A stretch of DNA of 64,000 nucleotides, taken from assembly GCF_008011855.1 (NCBI RefSeq), contig NZ_VOUX01000033.1, positions 1,674,001 through 1,738,000 of the forward strand. The letters run 5' to 3'. Below the pieces are notes generated by a model. The model was given only the letters and a program-made list of their open reading frames with translations, had not been told where the DNA came from and did not search any database. Positions 1-13,549 of the stretch are shown piece by piece. Each line of letters begins with the position of its first letter. The stretch's first letter is position 1. Source of the DNA: Serratia bockelmannii (GTDB lineage: Bacteria; Pseudomonadota; Gammaproteobacteria; Enterobacterales; Enterobacteriaceae). Made by a program: the position numbers and the translations under genes.

Positions 1-1216
1 TGGCGACGTCGATTTGCACCCGTTGTCCAACCTGACGGCTGCGGATCCAAATGTTACCGGATTCCTTGCCGTAGTGCACCGCATTGGAGTAGAGATTATC
101 CAGCACGCGCATTAATAGCGTAGGCTCTGCCCAGCAGATTTCCGCCTCCAGCACGATTTCGGTGGAAATCATCTTCGCCCGCGCCGGCAAACTGTGCGCG
201 GCGACCACCAAATCGACCATCTCGCGCAGCTCGACGTTCTCGTGTTCCGCCGGGCCATCGGCCAGTTTGCGGTTGTAATCCAGCAGCTGTTCAATCAGCT
301 GCTGCAGGTGGCGACTGCTGTTGTCGAGGATCGTCACCACCTCTTTCTGATCGGAAGTCAGCGGCCCCGCCACCTCGTCGGCCAGCAGCTCGGTGCCTTC
401 GCGCATGCTGGCCAGCGGCGTTTTCAACTCGTGCGAGATATGGCGCAAGAATTCGTGGCGCTGCGATTCCAGCCACGCCAGCCGCTCGCTCAGCCAGATG
501 ATGCGCTGCGCCAGCGAACGCAGCTCGCGCGGCCCCTTGAACGATGCAGTGCTGCCCAGCGCGCGCCCTTCCCCCAGGCGGTTGATCATCCGTTCCACGG
601 CCTTGACCGGCCCGATGATCATGCGGGTAAACAGCACCACCAGCAGCACGCTGACCAGGAACAGCAGCAGCGCCTGCCAGCCGAAGAACTGGCCACGCTC
701 GGCGATGGCCTGCTGCAGCTGCTGGCCGCGCGAGAACACCACCGCGCGCGTGGCCTGCACCATTTCGGCGTTGGAACGGGAGAACGATTCGAGCAAGGCC
801 GAAGCCTCTTGGTCCGGCCCGCTGTTATGGCATTTGATCGCCGCCAGCTGGGTCAGCAACTGACGCAGCGTTTGGTAGTAGCGCTCGTCCGGCAGAATCG
901 GCGCGTGGGCGTCCAGCATCTGCGAATATTGCTTGCGCTGGTTCTGGTACAGCTTCTGCAGCGTAGGATCGACCAGCACGCAGTACTGACGATAGCTGCG
1001 CTCCATCTCCAGCGCCACGCTGGTCATCGCCTCACTGCGCCGTGCGTCCACCAGCGTGGTGCGGTTGATGTCCGCCGCCTGCGCGCTGAGGTGATCCAGG
1101 CTCTGGTAGGCTTGATAGGCCAGCACCAACAGCGGCAGCAGCACCAACAGAAAGGCCAGCAGCACCAATTGCCGCAGCGAACGGGGAAATAAACGCCATT
1201 TTTTCAACGAAATCAT
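1..1216 (-). CDS. glrK: GlrK (QseE/YfhK) sensor histidine kinase, 3' end cut by window
   Basis: Membrane sensor kinase that phosphorylates the sigma-54 activator GlrR, which in turn drives glmY. The reading frame starts at an ATG at 1216 and stays open to base 1, giving 405 codons of a family of about 475; the end of the ATPase domain is outside the window. Seen: an N-terminal hydrophobic signal-anchor (about residues 13-32), a second membrane segment before a HAMP-like stretch, the H-box containing HISHELKTPLASM, and an N-box with DNLYSNAVHYG. Neighbour order purL-glmY-glrK matches Enterobacterales, which supports the assignment strongly. The start follows a purine-rich GAGAGAATGAG. Confidence 0.93.
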   Translation of the reverse strand, partial: MISLKKWRLFPRSLRQLVLLAFLLVLLPLLVLAYQAYQSLDHLSAQAADINRTTLVDARRSEAMTSVALEMERSYRQYCVLVDPTLQKLYQNQRKQYSQMLDAHAPILPDERYYQTLRQLLTQLAAIKCHNSGPDQEASALLESFSRSNAEMVQATRAVVFSRGQQLQQAIAERGQFFGWQALLLFLVSVLLVVLFTRMIIGPVKAVERMINRLGEGRALGSTASFKGPRELRSLAQRIIWLSERLAWLESQRHEFLRHISHELKTPLASMREGTELLADEVAGPLTSDQKEVVTILDNSSRHLQQLIEQLLDYNRKLADGPAEHENVELREMVDLVVAAHSLPARAKMISTEIVLEAEICWAEPTLLMRVLDNLYSNAVHYGKESGNIWIRSRQVGQRVQIDVA

Positions 1217-1589
1217 CTCATTCTCTCAGCTCTGTCACGATGCTAACTGACTCGCCGGAAAGAAAAAAGCCCGGCAAGGGAGAATCCTGAACGCACAAGG
1301 AAAAAGCGACGGGATTGGTGAACCGCACCCATAGGCCTGCCGACGGCATGCGGCCCCGGTAATATCAACCGGTGCGAAAACGAGAGTGTGGGGAGAGCGT
1401 CTGCGTTCGAGGGCATAGGCAACGAAACAGGGATAAGCGCAGCGTTGAGAATTGACATCGGGGCAAGAAACTTGCCCCAACGCAAGGAAAGTGTGGATGC
1501 CCTTGAACCTCGTCCCCAGGGTGATGTAGCGCAGCGGCTGGCATCGAACAGGACGAATAGCATCCGTAAGTATCCAGGATTGATGAACC
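1217..1589. other. Intergenic stretch between glmY and glrK
   Basis: About 370 bases without a convincing gene. It holds the glrK leader and a perfect hairpin at 1459-1478 (8-bp stem GGGGCAAG/CTTGCCCC, 3-nt loop) that has no U-tract on either side, so it is not a clear terminator. Several overlapping minus-strand ORFs run through it but lack ribosome-binding sites and protein-like composition. Confidence 0.5.
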
Positions 1590-1776
1590 CTTCATCACAG
1601 TTGGATACAGGCGGTGCCTCACTCCACGTGTCGCCCGATGCTTGATAAAGCCGCTTGCACGGTCTGTTATCGGTTTAGTTGGACGATAGGCACCATTTCT
1701 TTGGCATCATTCGGAGGCTTATGAGGCGATTTGCCGTCTAATGACGGCGCCGTCATAAAAAGTTGAATGAGCAACT
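1590..1776 (-). ncRNA. glmY: GlmY small RNA (3' end approximate)
   Basis: GlmY is a decoy sRNA that sequesters RapZ and so stabilises GlmZ, raising GlmS (glucosamine-6-phosphate synthase) synthesis. The 5' end is placed at 1776 because the transcript would begin AGTTGCTCATTCAACT, a small hairpin resembling the known GlmY 5' hairpin, 13 nt downstream of the GC of a sigma-54 promoter. Location between purL and glrK on the same strand is the conserved GlmY position. The 3' end is set from the roughly 184-nt family length; I see a stem around 1567-1606 but no obvious U-tract, so the terminus is uncertain. Confidence 0.72.
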
Positions 1777-1787
1777 GACGAGAATAA

Positions 1788-1803
1788 TGCACGTTGCGTG
1801 CCA
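1788..1803 (-). promoter_or_regulatory. sigma-54 promoter of glmY
   Basis: Read on the minus strand the sequence is TGGCACGCAACGTGCA: the -24 GG and -12 GC elements have the correct spacing (TGGCAC-N5-GTGCA; consensus TGGCAC-N5-TTGCA). It sits 12-13 nt upstream of the inferred GlmY 5' end and downstream of three GlrR sites. Confidence 0.75.
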
Positions 1804-1910
1804 AGTTTGCAATAAAAATAATAACAACATGATTTTATTAAAAAATAAAATTATATCAGCAAATTTCTTTGCGCATCACGCCTCGATGAGTGATGAAAAA
1901 AACGCCGCGC

Positions 1911-2023
1911 TGTCGCCAAATGCAGACAACTAAAGCCAAACCCGCTTACCATCAATAAAATCAAACAGTTAAATGTCTCCATTTAGCGACAGGAAAAATG
2001 GCGCCTGTCGCAAAATGCAGACA
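1911..2023. promoter_or_regulatory. Three GlrR binding sites (TGTC-N10-GACA)
   Basis: Exact copies of the GlrR (QseF) palindrome TGTC-N10-GACA occur at 1911-1928, 1974-1991 and 2006-2023, 108-220 bp upstream of the glmY sigma-54 promoter. The first and third also share the GCAAA/GCCAAATGCA spacer type. Three such sites upstream of glmY are the known E. coli arrangement. Confidence 0.88.
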
Positions 2024-2050
2024 CTGCCGCCAGTCGGCGAACGCCGGCCA

Positions 2051-2077
2051 TAAAAAAGGGCGCAATTGCTTGCGCCC
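2051..2077 (-). terminator. purL terminator
   Basis: On the minus strand an 8-bp stem GGGCGCAA/TTGCGCCC with a 4-nt loop is followed by TTTTTTA. It begins about 20 nt after the purL stop. Confidence 0.9.
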
Positions 2078-2098
2078 TCTGTACGGTGGTGGCCGTTT

Positions 2099-5989
<3,891 letters not shown>

Positions 5990-6061
5990 AATCAAAGTTC
6001 TCTCGTCTTCGAAGCGACGGATAAGACGCTTCATTGGGCGCAACAGGGGAAAACGCGCGTC

Positions 6062-6100
6062 ATTATAGAGAATCCTCGCCGCCGACGAAACCGTTTGCGT
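6062..6100 (-). promoter_or_regulatory. purL promoter with PurR operator
   Basis: Minus strand: PurR box ACGCAAACGGTTTCGT at 6100-6085, which overlaps the -35 region, and a consensus -10 TATAAT at 6067-6062 with 17-bp spacing. PurR with hypoxanthine or guanine would repress purL here. Confidence 0.92.
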
Positions 6101-6267
6101 AGGGATTATTGATAAAAGCGTGCCACACCGACGAATTGTCATAACGTGTCAATAAAGTTGCACACTGGCGTTTTGTTGCGCAAAATGCCCCCCGCACTGG
6201 TGATTTAACCATGAGAAAAGTCGCGGTTGTCGTCGCCGGTGTACCTGTGCCACCACTGGATAACTAT

Positions 6268-7728
6268 TTGAAACGTCTTAAAATAAACTACATCCTCATC
6301 GGCGTTGTCACCCTGCTTCTGGCTCTCGCGCTGTGGCCCAATATCACCTGGCGCAGCGGCCAGGGCGGGCAACTCCAGGAGATCATTTCCCGCGGCGAGT
6401 TGCGTATCAGCACGCTGAACTCCCCGCTGACCTATTTCAACACCAAGCAAGGGCCGGGTGGGCTCGACTACGAACTGGCCAAGCGCTTCGCCAACTACCT
6501 CGGGGTGAAGCTGGTGGTGATCCCCCATCAGAACATCAATGACCTGTTCGACGATCTGGACGACGACGACGCCGACCTGCTGGCGGCAGGCCTTATCTAC
6601 AACCAGGAACGCCTGAGCCGCGCACGCACAGGCCCGGCCTACTACTCTGTTTCCCAACAGCTGGTGTACCGACTGGGCACCCCGCGGCCGAAAGGCTTCG
6701 CCGACATCAAAGGCAAGCTGGCGGTCGCCTCCGGTTCCGCGCACGTCAGCACGCTAAAACAGCTCAAGCAGGATAAATACCCGGATCTCACCTGGGAGTC
6801 CTCCAGCGATCTCACCTCCAAAGAGCTGCTGGAGCGGGTTGCCGACGGCAAGCTGGACTACACCCTCGGCGATTCGGTGACCATCGCGCTGCTGCAGCGC
6901 ATCCATCCGCAGCTGGCGGTGGCGTTCGACGTCACCGACGAAGAGCCGGTCACCTGGTATCTCAAACGTGACGGCGACGACAGCCTGTACGCAGCGATGC
7001 TGGATTTCTACAGTCAAATGGTGGACGACGGCACCCTGGCGCGGCTGGAGGAGAAATACCTCGGCCACGTCGGCAGCTTCGACTATGTGGACACCAAAAC
7101 CTTCCTGTCGGCCATCGACTCGGTGCTGCCCAACTTCCGCCCGCTGTTCGAGAAGCACGCCAACGAGATCGACTGGAAGCTGCTGGCGGCCATCGCCTAC
7201 CAGGAATCGCACTGGAATCCGCAGGCCACCTCCCCCACCGGCGTGCGCGGCCTGATGATGCTGACCCGCGCCACCGCCGACGGCCTGGGGGTCAACGACC
7301 GCCTCGATCCGGAAGAGAGCATTCAGGGCGGCGCGCTCTACCTGCAGCGACTGATGGCCAAGGTGCCGGACAGCGTGCCGGAAGACGAGCGCATCTGGTT
7401 CTCGCTGGCGGCCTACAACATGGGCTGGGGCCATATGCTGGACGCACGCAAGCTGACCAAAACGCAAAAAGGCAATCCGGACAGCTGGGTCGACGTCAAA
7501 CAGCGCCTGCCGATGCTCAGCCAAAAGCGTTACTACCCGCAGCTGACCTACGGCTATGCGCGTGGGCGAGAAGCCTACAACTATGTAGAGAACATCCGCC
7601 GCTACCAGGTCAGCCTGGTGGGTTATCTGCAGGAAAAAGAGAGAAAGGCGGCGCAAGCGGCCGCCGAGCAGGAAGCGTTGGGGAAAGGCTATCCGACGGT
7701 GATGCCGGAACTGGCGCTCAACTACTGA
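6268..7728 (+). CDS. mltF: Membrane-bound lytic murein transglycosylase F
   Basis: Cleaves peptidoglycan glycan strands to 1,6-anhydromuropeptides; outer-membrane-anchored. I use the TTG start at 6268 (486 aa): the protein then begins KRLKINY like the E. coli enzyme, the catalytic Glu in AYQESHW falls at residue 313 (E. coli 314), and GGA lies 8 nt upstream. An in-frame ATG at 6211 would add 19 residues with no good ribosome-binding site. Domains: hydrophobic N-terminal segment, periplasmic solute-binding-like domain (about 45-270), then the SLT goose-type lysozyme domain with [12 protein letters not shown]. Stop codon abuts the tadA stop. Confidence 0.93.
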   Translation: MKRLKINYILIGVVTLLLALALWPNITWRSGQGGQLQEIISRGELRISTLNSPLTYFNTKQGPGGLDYELAKRFANYLGVKLVVIPHQNINDLFDDLDDDDADLLAAGLIYNQERLSRARTGPAYYSVSQQLVYRLGTPRPKGFADIKGKLAVASGSAHVSTLKQLKQDKYPDLTWESSSDLTSKELLERVADGKLDYTLGDSVTIALLQRIHPQLAVAFDVTDEEPVTWYLKRDGDDSLYAAMLDFYSQMVDDGTLARLEEKYLGHVGSFDYVDTKTFLSAIDSVLPNFRPLFEKHANEIDWKLLAAIAYQESHWNPQATSPTGVRGLMMLTRATADGLGVNDRLDPEESIQGGALYLQRLMAKVPDSVPEDERIWFSLAAYNMGWGHMLDARKLTKTQKGNPDSWVDVKQRLPMLSQKRYYPQLTYGYARGREAYNYVENIRRYQVSLVGYLQEKERKAAQAAAEQEALGKGYPTVMPELALNY

Positions 7729-8268
<540 letters not shown>

Positions 8269-8352
8269 TTATACACACTAGCCTCCCTTTGTCGTAGCCG
8301 CCCGCCAATGGCTATACTGGCCAAATCAGCGTGTGATTCAGGGACAAGAAAC

Positions 8353-9405
8353 ATGAAACTCAGTAAAAAGAACGCCACCGTGGTGCGCAAGGCGCTGGAC
8401 GGCTGGGTTGGGGAAGGCGCCTTGACGCCCGAACAACGGCAGCAACTGCTGCAGCATGTGGACGTGCAGCCTTTCGACTGGCGGCGGCTGGCGCGCTATG
8501 CGTTTCTCGCCGCGCTGGCCTCGCTGCTGATCGCCGTCACCAGCCTGTTCGCCGACAGCGAACTGCTTGCATGGCTCAGCGGACTGTTCCGCTTCGACGC
8601 GCCGGTGCGCATGGCGATCGCCGGCGTACTGGCGGCGCTGGCCTACGTCTGGGCGCTGCGTCGCCGCCGGCGCCACCCGGAAAAACGCTACGGCAACGAG
8701 GCGGCGCTGTTTGTCGCCGTGTTGCTTACCGCCTGCGCCTTATGGCAGCTGGGGGTCTGGCTGGATAACGGCAGCGGCCGGGTTTCCGTGCTGCTGCTGT
8801 TCGCCGCGCTGCTGTACGGCGCGATCGGCTGGTTCAGCCGCTCCGGGCTGGTGTGGTGGTTCGCCCTGCTGTCGCTCGGCAACGCCTTCGGCGCCGAGAC
8901 CGGTTACCTGTCCGGTTGGGGGGCCTACTGGCTCGGCATGAGCTACCCGATTCGCTTTATCGCCTTTGGTGCAGTGCTGATCGCCGCCGCGTTGCTGCTG
9001 CGGCCGCTGTTGGCGCAGCGCGGCCTGCAGCGGGTGTCGCTGGCGATGGGCCTGCTGTACCTGTTTATCGCGCTGTGGCTGCTATCCATCTTTGGCAACT
9101 ACGGCGATCTCGACAGCTGGTACCGCGCGCGCCAGATTGAGCTGTTCCACTGGAGCCTGCTGTTCGGGCTGGCCGCCCTCGCCGCCATCTGGCTGGGGTT
9201 GAAGCATGACGACGCCATGCTGCGCGGTTTCGGGCTGACATTCCTCGGCATCAACCTCTATACCCGCCTGTTCGAGTTTTTCTGGGACAGCATGCCGAAG
9301 GCGATTTTCTTCGCGCTGCTCGGCCTGAGCCTGTGGGCGTTGGGGCATTATGCGGAGAAGATTTGGCAACTGGGGCGCAAACCGCACGACGTAACCGACG
9401 ACTGA
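8353..9405 (+). CDS. DUF2157 domain multi-pass membrane protein
   Basis: Inner-membrane protein of unknown function, 350 aa. An N-terminal soluble stretch (about 1-45, LTPEQRQQLLQHV) characteristic of DUF2157 is followed by about ten hydrophobic segments. Start placed at the ATG at 8353 (MKLSKKN) behind GGGACA; an upstream in-frame ATG at 8257 lacks a ribosome-binding site and its extension is not protein-like. Monocistronic, with a strong terminator shared with pgpC immediately downstream. No enzymatic motif seen. Confidence 0.85.
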   Translation: MKLSKKNATVVRKALDGWVGEGALTPEQRQQLLQHVDVQPFDWRRLARYAFLAALASLLIAVTSLFADSELLAWLSGLFRFDAPVRMAIAGVLAALAYVWALRRRRRHPEKRYGNEAALFVAVLLTACALWQLGVWLDNGSGRVSVLLLFAALLYGAIGWFSRSGLVWWFALLSLGNAFGAETGYLSGWGAYWLGMSYPIRFIAFGAVLIAAALLLRPLLAQRGLQRVSLAMGLLYLFIALWLLSIFGNYGDLDSWYRARQIELFHWSLLFGLAALAAIWLGLKHDDAMLRGFGLTFLGINLYTRLFEFFWDSMPKAIFFALLGLSLWALGHYAEKIWQLGRKPHDVTDD

Positions 9406-9424
9406 TCGCGGTAGCGATAACAGC

Positions 9425-9448
9425 AAAGGGCGGAATTCTCCGCCCTTT
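9425..9448. terminator. Bidirectional terminator
   Basis: Perfect 10-bp stem AAAGGGCGGA/TCCGCCCTTT with ATTC loop between the convergent DUF2157 and pgpC genes; T-rich on the plus side and the stem supplies the A/T flanks on both strands. Confidence 0.9.
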
Positions 9449-9450
9449 GT

Positions 9451-10107
9451 TTATTCCAGCTGCTGCAGCTCGCCCTGCTTGCTTACCCGCCAGCGGTGTT
9501 CGCAAAAAAACAGCAGCGGGTTATCCTGCTTGCTGTCGCTGTAACCGCTGTACAGCTTCAGCGGCGCACCGAGCCGTTGCTCCAGCTGCACCACTTTTTG
9601 TACGCCCAGACAGCGCAAGGTCAGCACCCAGCCGCCATAGCGGCGCGCGATGCGGCTGCCGACCAATCGCACCCGCGGCAGAAACGCCGAATCCCGATAG
9701 ACCTGCGCCACCAGTTGCTCCGGCGAGCCGGTAATCAGCCACACCTCGGCATCGTGCTCATCCAAATACTGCCGCAAGCGCATTTGCACCACCGGAAACG
9801 CGGTCACCTTCTGGCGGAAAACCTCGATAAACTGCCGCTCCAACGCCTTCAGCGTCGCTTCGGAGCGCCCGAAGGTGATCGCCCACAGCAACAGGCTCAT
9901 CGGCCAGCGCGCGGCGCGCCCCAGCAGCAACAGCGCCAGGCCAATCAATGGCAACAGCGGTATCACCAGCAGCAGATTCAGCGGTAAACGGCGCAGCAGG
10001 AAGCGCAAGAAACTGCCGAACATATCCTCCTGATGCAGAGTGCCGTCCAGATCGAAAAAGACCACGCGGCGCCCTTCTGCGGCCGATGGTTGCTGCTTGT
10101 CGCTCAA
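9451..10107 (-). CDS. pgpC: Phosphatidylglycerophosphatase C
   Basis: HAD-superfamily membrane phosphatase that removes phosphate from phosphatidylglycerophosphate to make phosphatidylglycerol. 218 aa. HAD motif I is FFDLDGTLH with Asp19 and Asp21; two or three hydrophobic segments lie at about 40-62 and 68-78; motif ITGSP follows at about 125 and GYSDSKQDNP is motif III/IV. The start is a TTG at 10107: GAGGAG overlaps the murP stop 7 nt upstream and no nearby ATG exists. Only 3 bp from murP, so translation is probably coupled and it is the last gene of murQ-murP-pgpC. Confidence 0.9.
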   Translation of the reverse strand: MSDKQQPSAAEGRRVVFFDLDGTLHQEDMFGSFLRFLLRRLPLNLLLVIPLLPLIGLALLLLGRAARWPMSLLLWAITFGRSEATLKALERQFIEVFRQKVTAFPVVQMRLRQYLDEHDAEVWLITGSPEQLVAQVYRDSAFLPRVRLVGSRIARRYGGWVLTLRCLGVQKVVQLEQRLGAPLKLYSGYSDSKQDNPLLFFCEHRWRVSKQGELQQLE

Positions 10108-10110
10108 ACG

Positions 10111-11478
10111 CTACTCCTCGGGATCGTTGAACCCCATCATCCAGGTGAAGAGAAAACCGGCGATAATCGTAATCAGCATCCCCGCCAGATACAACATCAC
10201 CTTACCTGAGACGATGGTCAACGCCAAAGGCAGCCCCGAAATGCCGAAGGTGATGACCGTCGCCACCTTCCAGTAGCTGATCAGCGCGCCGCCGACCGCA
10301 CCGCCGAGGCAGGCGCCGATAAACGGCCGCCCCAGCGGCAGCGTCACCCCGAAGATCAGCGGCTCGCCGATGCCGAGAATGCCGACCGGCAACGCCCCTT
10401 TGATCACCTTCTTCAGCCGCGCATTGCGGGTTTTCAACAGCACCGCCAGCGCCGCCCCCACCTGACCGACGCCGGCCATCGCCAGGATCGGCAGCAGCGG
10501 GTTGGAACCGTGCGCCTGCACCAGCTCGACGTGGATCGGCACCAGCCCCTGATGCAGGCCGGAGAGCACCAGCGGCAGGAACAGCCCCGAGAGCAGCGCC
10601 CCGACAAGCAGCCCGCCCTTGTCGATCGCCAGATTGGCGCCGTGGGCGATGGCATCGGAAATAACCCCCCCGACCGGCTGCAGGATCAGGATCGCCAACG
10701 AGGCGGTGACCAGCGTGGTCAGCAGTGGGTTAAGGATCAGTTCGACCGACTCCGGCAACAGCGTACGCAGGCGTTTCTCCACCCAGCACATCAACGCCAC
10801 CACCAGCAGCACGGCGATCACCCCGCCGCGCCCCGGCTGCAGCGCCTCGCCGAACAACGTGATCTGCGCCAGCGCAGGGCTGGAGAGGATCCCGGCCATC
10901 ACGCCGCCCATCGCCTGTGAGCCGCCGAACACCCGCGCGGCGTTCACCCCAACCAGAATGTTCATGATGGCGAATACCGCGCTGCCGAATATCGCCAGCA
11001 GCCCCAGCACGTTCGGGTAGTCCACGGCCAACTGACCGGCGATGTCGGGCCGTTTCAGCAGGTTGATGATGCCGGTGATCAGCCCCGAGGCGATAAACGC
11101 CGGGATCAGCGGAATAAAGACATCGGCCAGCTTTTTCAGCGCGCCGCTCATCGGCGCAGCGTATTTTTGCTTAGCCTGCGCCTTGGTGCGCGCCGCATCA
11201 CCGACGGCGGCAGCGGGCTGTGCATTGCCGCTCAACAGCCCGCGCATGGCGTCCACCACCTTGGCGGCGGCGCCCGGGCCGACGATAAACTGATGCTGCT
11301 CACCCTGTTTGATATAGCCTTTCACGCCGGGCAGCTGCTTGAGGGCGGCCAGGTCCAGACGCTGCTCGTCGCTGACCTCAACGCGCACCCGCGTCATGCA
11401 GTTCTCCAGTTTGAGGATATTGCCCTCGCCCCCCACACCCGCCAAGATCTGTGTCGCCAATGCCGTTGTCTTGTCCAT
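10111..11478 (-). CDS. murP: PTS system N-acetylmuramic acid EIIBC component MurP
   Basis: Imports and phosphorylates N-acetylmuramic acid to MurNAc-6-phosphate, feeding MurQ. 455 aa from the ATG at 11478, which has a GGTGG ribosome-binding site (a GTG at 11490 is possible). EIIB domain with phosphorylatable Cys27 in LENCMTRVRV, linker rich in Ala/Lys at about 85-110, then a ten-segment EIIC domain containing GIGEPLIFGVTLPL. It lacks a fused EIIA, as expected because Crr supplies it. Downstream of murQ with a short gap. Confidence 0.9.
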   Translation of the reverse strand: MDKTTALATQILAGVGGEGNILKLENCMTRVRVEVSDEQRLDLAALKQLPGVKGYIKQGEQHQFIVGPGAAAKVVDAMRGLLSGNAQPAAAVGDAARTKAQAKQKYAAPMSGALKKLADVFIPLIPAFIASGLITGIINLLKRPDIAGQLAVDYPNVLGLLAIFGSAVFAIMNILVGVNAARVFGGSQAMGGVMAGILSSPALAQITLFGEALQPGRGGVIAVLLVVALMCWVEKRLRTLLPESVELILNPLLTTLVTASLAILILQPVGGVISDAIAHGANLAIDKGGLLVGALLSGLFLPLVLSGLHQGLVPIHVELVQAHGSNPLLPILAMAGVGQVGAALAVLLKTRNARLKKVIKGALPVGILGIGEPLIFGVTLPLGRPFIGACLGGAVGGALISYWKVATVITFGISGLPLALTIVSGKVMLYLAGMLITIIAGFLFTWMMGFNDPEE

Positions 11479-11496
11479 CGCCACCCCCACCGTGAA

Positions 11497-12390
11497 TTAA
11501 CGCGCCAACGCCGCGCGCAGGTAGCCGTCGTGCCGCTGCAGCCGCTGCTGCGCCTCATCGGCGCTGACGCCGGCTAAAATCATCAGGATCGCCGGTTTGA
11601 CCTCAAAGCCGGTCTGCGCCAGCGCCGCCTCCGCCTGAGCGCGTTCTGCACCGGTGGCCTCCACCACGATGCGGCAGGCGCGATCCACCAGTTTGACGTT
11701 GGTGGCCTTCACGTCCACCATCAGGTTCTGGTAGACCTTACCCAGCTTGACCATCGCGCCGGTCGACAGCATGTTGAGCACCAGTTTCTGCGCGGTGCCG
11801 GATTTCAGGCGCGTCGAACCGGTCAGCGCCTCTGGCCCCACCACCGGCGAAATCGCCACCTGCGCTTCGTGCGCAATCGGCGAATCCGGGTTGCAGGAGA
11901 TGGCCGCCGTCGGGCAGCCCAGCCCGCGCGCATAGCGCAGGGCGCCGATCACGTAGGGCGTGCGCCCCGAGGCCGCCAACCCCACCACCATATCGACGGC
12001 GGTGAGGTTCAGCGCCCGGAGATCGGCTTCGCCCAGGGCCTCGTCGTCTTCCGCCCCCTCCACCGCTTTGAGCAGCGCGCCCGGTCCGCCGGCGATCAGC
12101 CCCACCACCACGCCGTGCGGCACGCCGAAGGTCGGCGGGCACTCGGAGGCATCCAATACGCCCAGGCGGCCGCTGGTGCCGGCGCCCAAATAAATCAGCC
12201 GGCCGCCGGCCTTCAGCGCCGCCGCGGCCAAATCGACCGCCTGCGCAATCGCCGGCAGCACTTTTTCAATCGCCTCCGGCACCTTGCGGTCTTCCTGGTT
12301 AAAGCAGCGGACCATGTCCAACGTCGACATCTCATCCAGCCCCATAGTGGCCGGGTTGCGGGTTTCCGATACCAGTGCGCCTAAGTTCAT
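11497..12390 (-). CDS. murQ: N-acetylmuramic acid 6-phosphate etherase MurQ
   Basis: Cleaves the D-lactyl ether of MurNAc-6-phosphate to GlcNAc-6-phosphate and lactate; cell-wall recycling. 297 aa. SIS sugar-isomerase fold with [15 protein letters not shown]; the acid/base Glu83 (SECPPTF) and Glu114 (EGAEDD) are both present at the E. coli positions. First gene of the murQ-murP-pgpC operon, divergent from the RpiR-type regulator. Confidence 0.97.
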   Translation of the reverse strand: MNLGALVSETRNPATMGLDEMSTLDMVRCFNQEDRKVPEAIEKVLPAIAQAVDLAAAALKAGGRLIYLGAGTSGRLGVLDASECPPTFGVPHGVVVGLIAGGPGALLKAVEGAEDDEALGEADLRALNLTAVDMVVGLAASGRTPYVIGALRYARGLGCPTAAISCNPDSPIAHEAQVAISPVVGPEALTGSTRLKSGTAQKLVLNMLSTGAMVKLGKVYQNLMVDVKATNVKLVDRACRIVVEATGAERAQAEAALAQTGFEVKPAILMILAGVSADEAQQRLQRHDGYLRAALAR

Positions 12391-12400
12391 CTGTTCACCT

Positions 12401-12450
12401 TTGAATTTTTAATTCACAAAATTAAATCAATATTTGAATATTTTATTCAA
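12401..12450. promoter_or_regulatory. Twin inverted repeats between murQ and yfhH (putative operator)
   Basis: Two similar palindromes share a GAATW-TTT-WATTC core: TGAATT-TTT-AATTCA at 12402-12416 and TTGAATA-TTT-TATTCAA at 12434-12450. Their centres are 33 bp apart, about three helical turns. They lie directly upstream of murQ. By position they are the likely binding sites of the adjacent RpiR-type regulator; that assignment is inference. Confidence 0.6.
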
Positions 12451-12557
12451 CAAAGCGAGCGCTATTTGCTATTTTAACGACGAGCTCACAAAAATTTTCA
12501 CCGCGCGTTTTCGCCCTCTGCATGGCAAAATGGCCGCTGGTTTCCAGGGAAAGAACA

Positions 12558-13406
12558 ATGAGTACCCTTCTGCGCATTCGCCAGATGTATCCGACACTGG
12601 CGCAAAACGACCGCAAGCTGGCGGACTTTCTGCTGAATAACGCCGAGCAGGCGCGCCATCTCAGCTCGCAAAAGCTGGCCCAGTTGGCCGGCATCAGCCA
12701 GTCGAGCGTGGTCAAGTTCGCCCAAAAACTGGGCTATAAAGGTTTCCCGGCGCTGAAGCTGGCGCTGAGCGAAACGCTGGCCCAGCCGCAGGCCGAACCG
12801 GTAGTGACCGTCCACAACCACATCCTCAGCAGCGACACGCTGAAAACCGTCGGTGAAAAGCTATTGGCGGAAAAGCAGGCGGCGCTGCGCGCGACGCTGG
12901 ACATCAACAGCGAAGAACGGCTGCATCAGGCGCTGGACATGCTGCGCCAGGCGCGCCGGGTGATGCTGATCGGCATCGGCGCCTCCGGGCTGGTGGCCAA
13001 GGATTTTTCCTTCAAGCTGCTGAAAATCGGCGTGATGGCGGTGGCCGAAGCGGACATGCACGTCCAGCTGGCGGCGGTGCAGGCGCTGGACAAACGCGAT
13101 CTGCTGCTGGCTATCTCCTTCAGCGGCGAACGGCGTGAAATCAATCTGGCAGCGGAAGAGGCGCGCCAGGCCGGCGCCAGGGTGTTGGCGCTGACCAGCT
13201 TCTCGCCCAATGGTCTGCAGCAGCGCGCGGACCACTGTCTCTATACCATCGCCGAAGAGCCCCATACCCGCAGCGCGGCCATCTCCTCCAGCACCGCCCA
13301 GTTCGCCCTCACCGACCTGCTGTTTATGGCATTGATCCAGCACGATCTCGATCATGCCCGCGATCGCATCAAGCACAGCGAACAGTTAATGAAAAAGTTG
13401 GTTTGA
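12558..13406 (+). CDS. yfhH: RpiR/MurR-type transcriptional regulator YfhH
   Basis: 282 aa: N-terminal RpiR helix-turn-helix (about 1-77, with LSSQKLAQLAGISQSSVVKF) and C-terminal SIS sugar-phosphate-binding domain (about 110-260, with GIGASGLVAKDF). Closely resembles E. coli YfhH throughout. Start at the ATG at 12558 behind CAGGGAA. In E. coli yfhH is near pgpC and yfhL but not next to murQ; here it is divergent from murQP, so it probably acts as the MurNAc-6-P-responsive repressor (inference). A GC-rich hairpin at 13415-13438 follows. Confidence 0.9.
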   Translation: MSTLLRIRQMYPTLAQNDRKLADFLLNNAEQARHLSSQKLAQLAGISQSSVVKFAQKLGYKGFPALKLALSETLAQPQAEPVVTVHNHILSSDTLKTVGEKLLAEKQAALRATLDINSEERLHQALDMLRQARRVMLIGIGASGLVAKDFSFKLLKIGVMAVAEADMHVQLAAVQALDKRDLLLAISFSGERREINLAAEEARQAGARVLALTSFSPNGLQQRADHCLYTIAEEPHTRSAAISSSTAQFALTDLLFMALIQHDLDHARDRIKHSEQLMKKLV

Positions 13407-13549
13407 CGCGTATAATGGCGGCCGATAAAACGCCGCCAGTTCAATTATTTCCCTTCTCTGCATTCGAAAAATAATGTGCGGGCGATGACCTACTCAATTA
13501 TCGATCAATAATTGGGCGTGCATGGACAGCATTATTTAACGATACCATT

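Noticed and set aside
1459-1478. Hairpin as the GlmY terminator
   Set aside because: It would make GlmY about 318 nt, far longer than the family, and no U-tract follows.
1235-1622. Overlapping minus-strand ORFs upstream of glrK
   Set aside because: No ribosome-binding sites, odd composition, and they lie in the leader between glmY and glrK.
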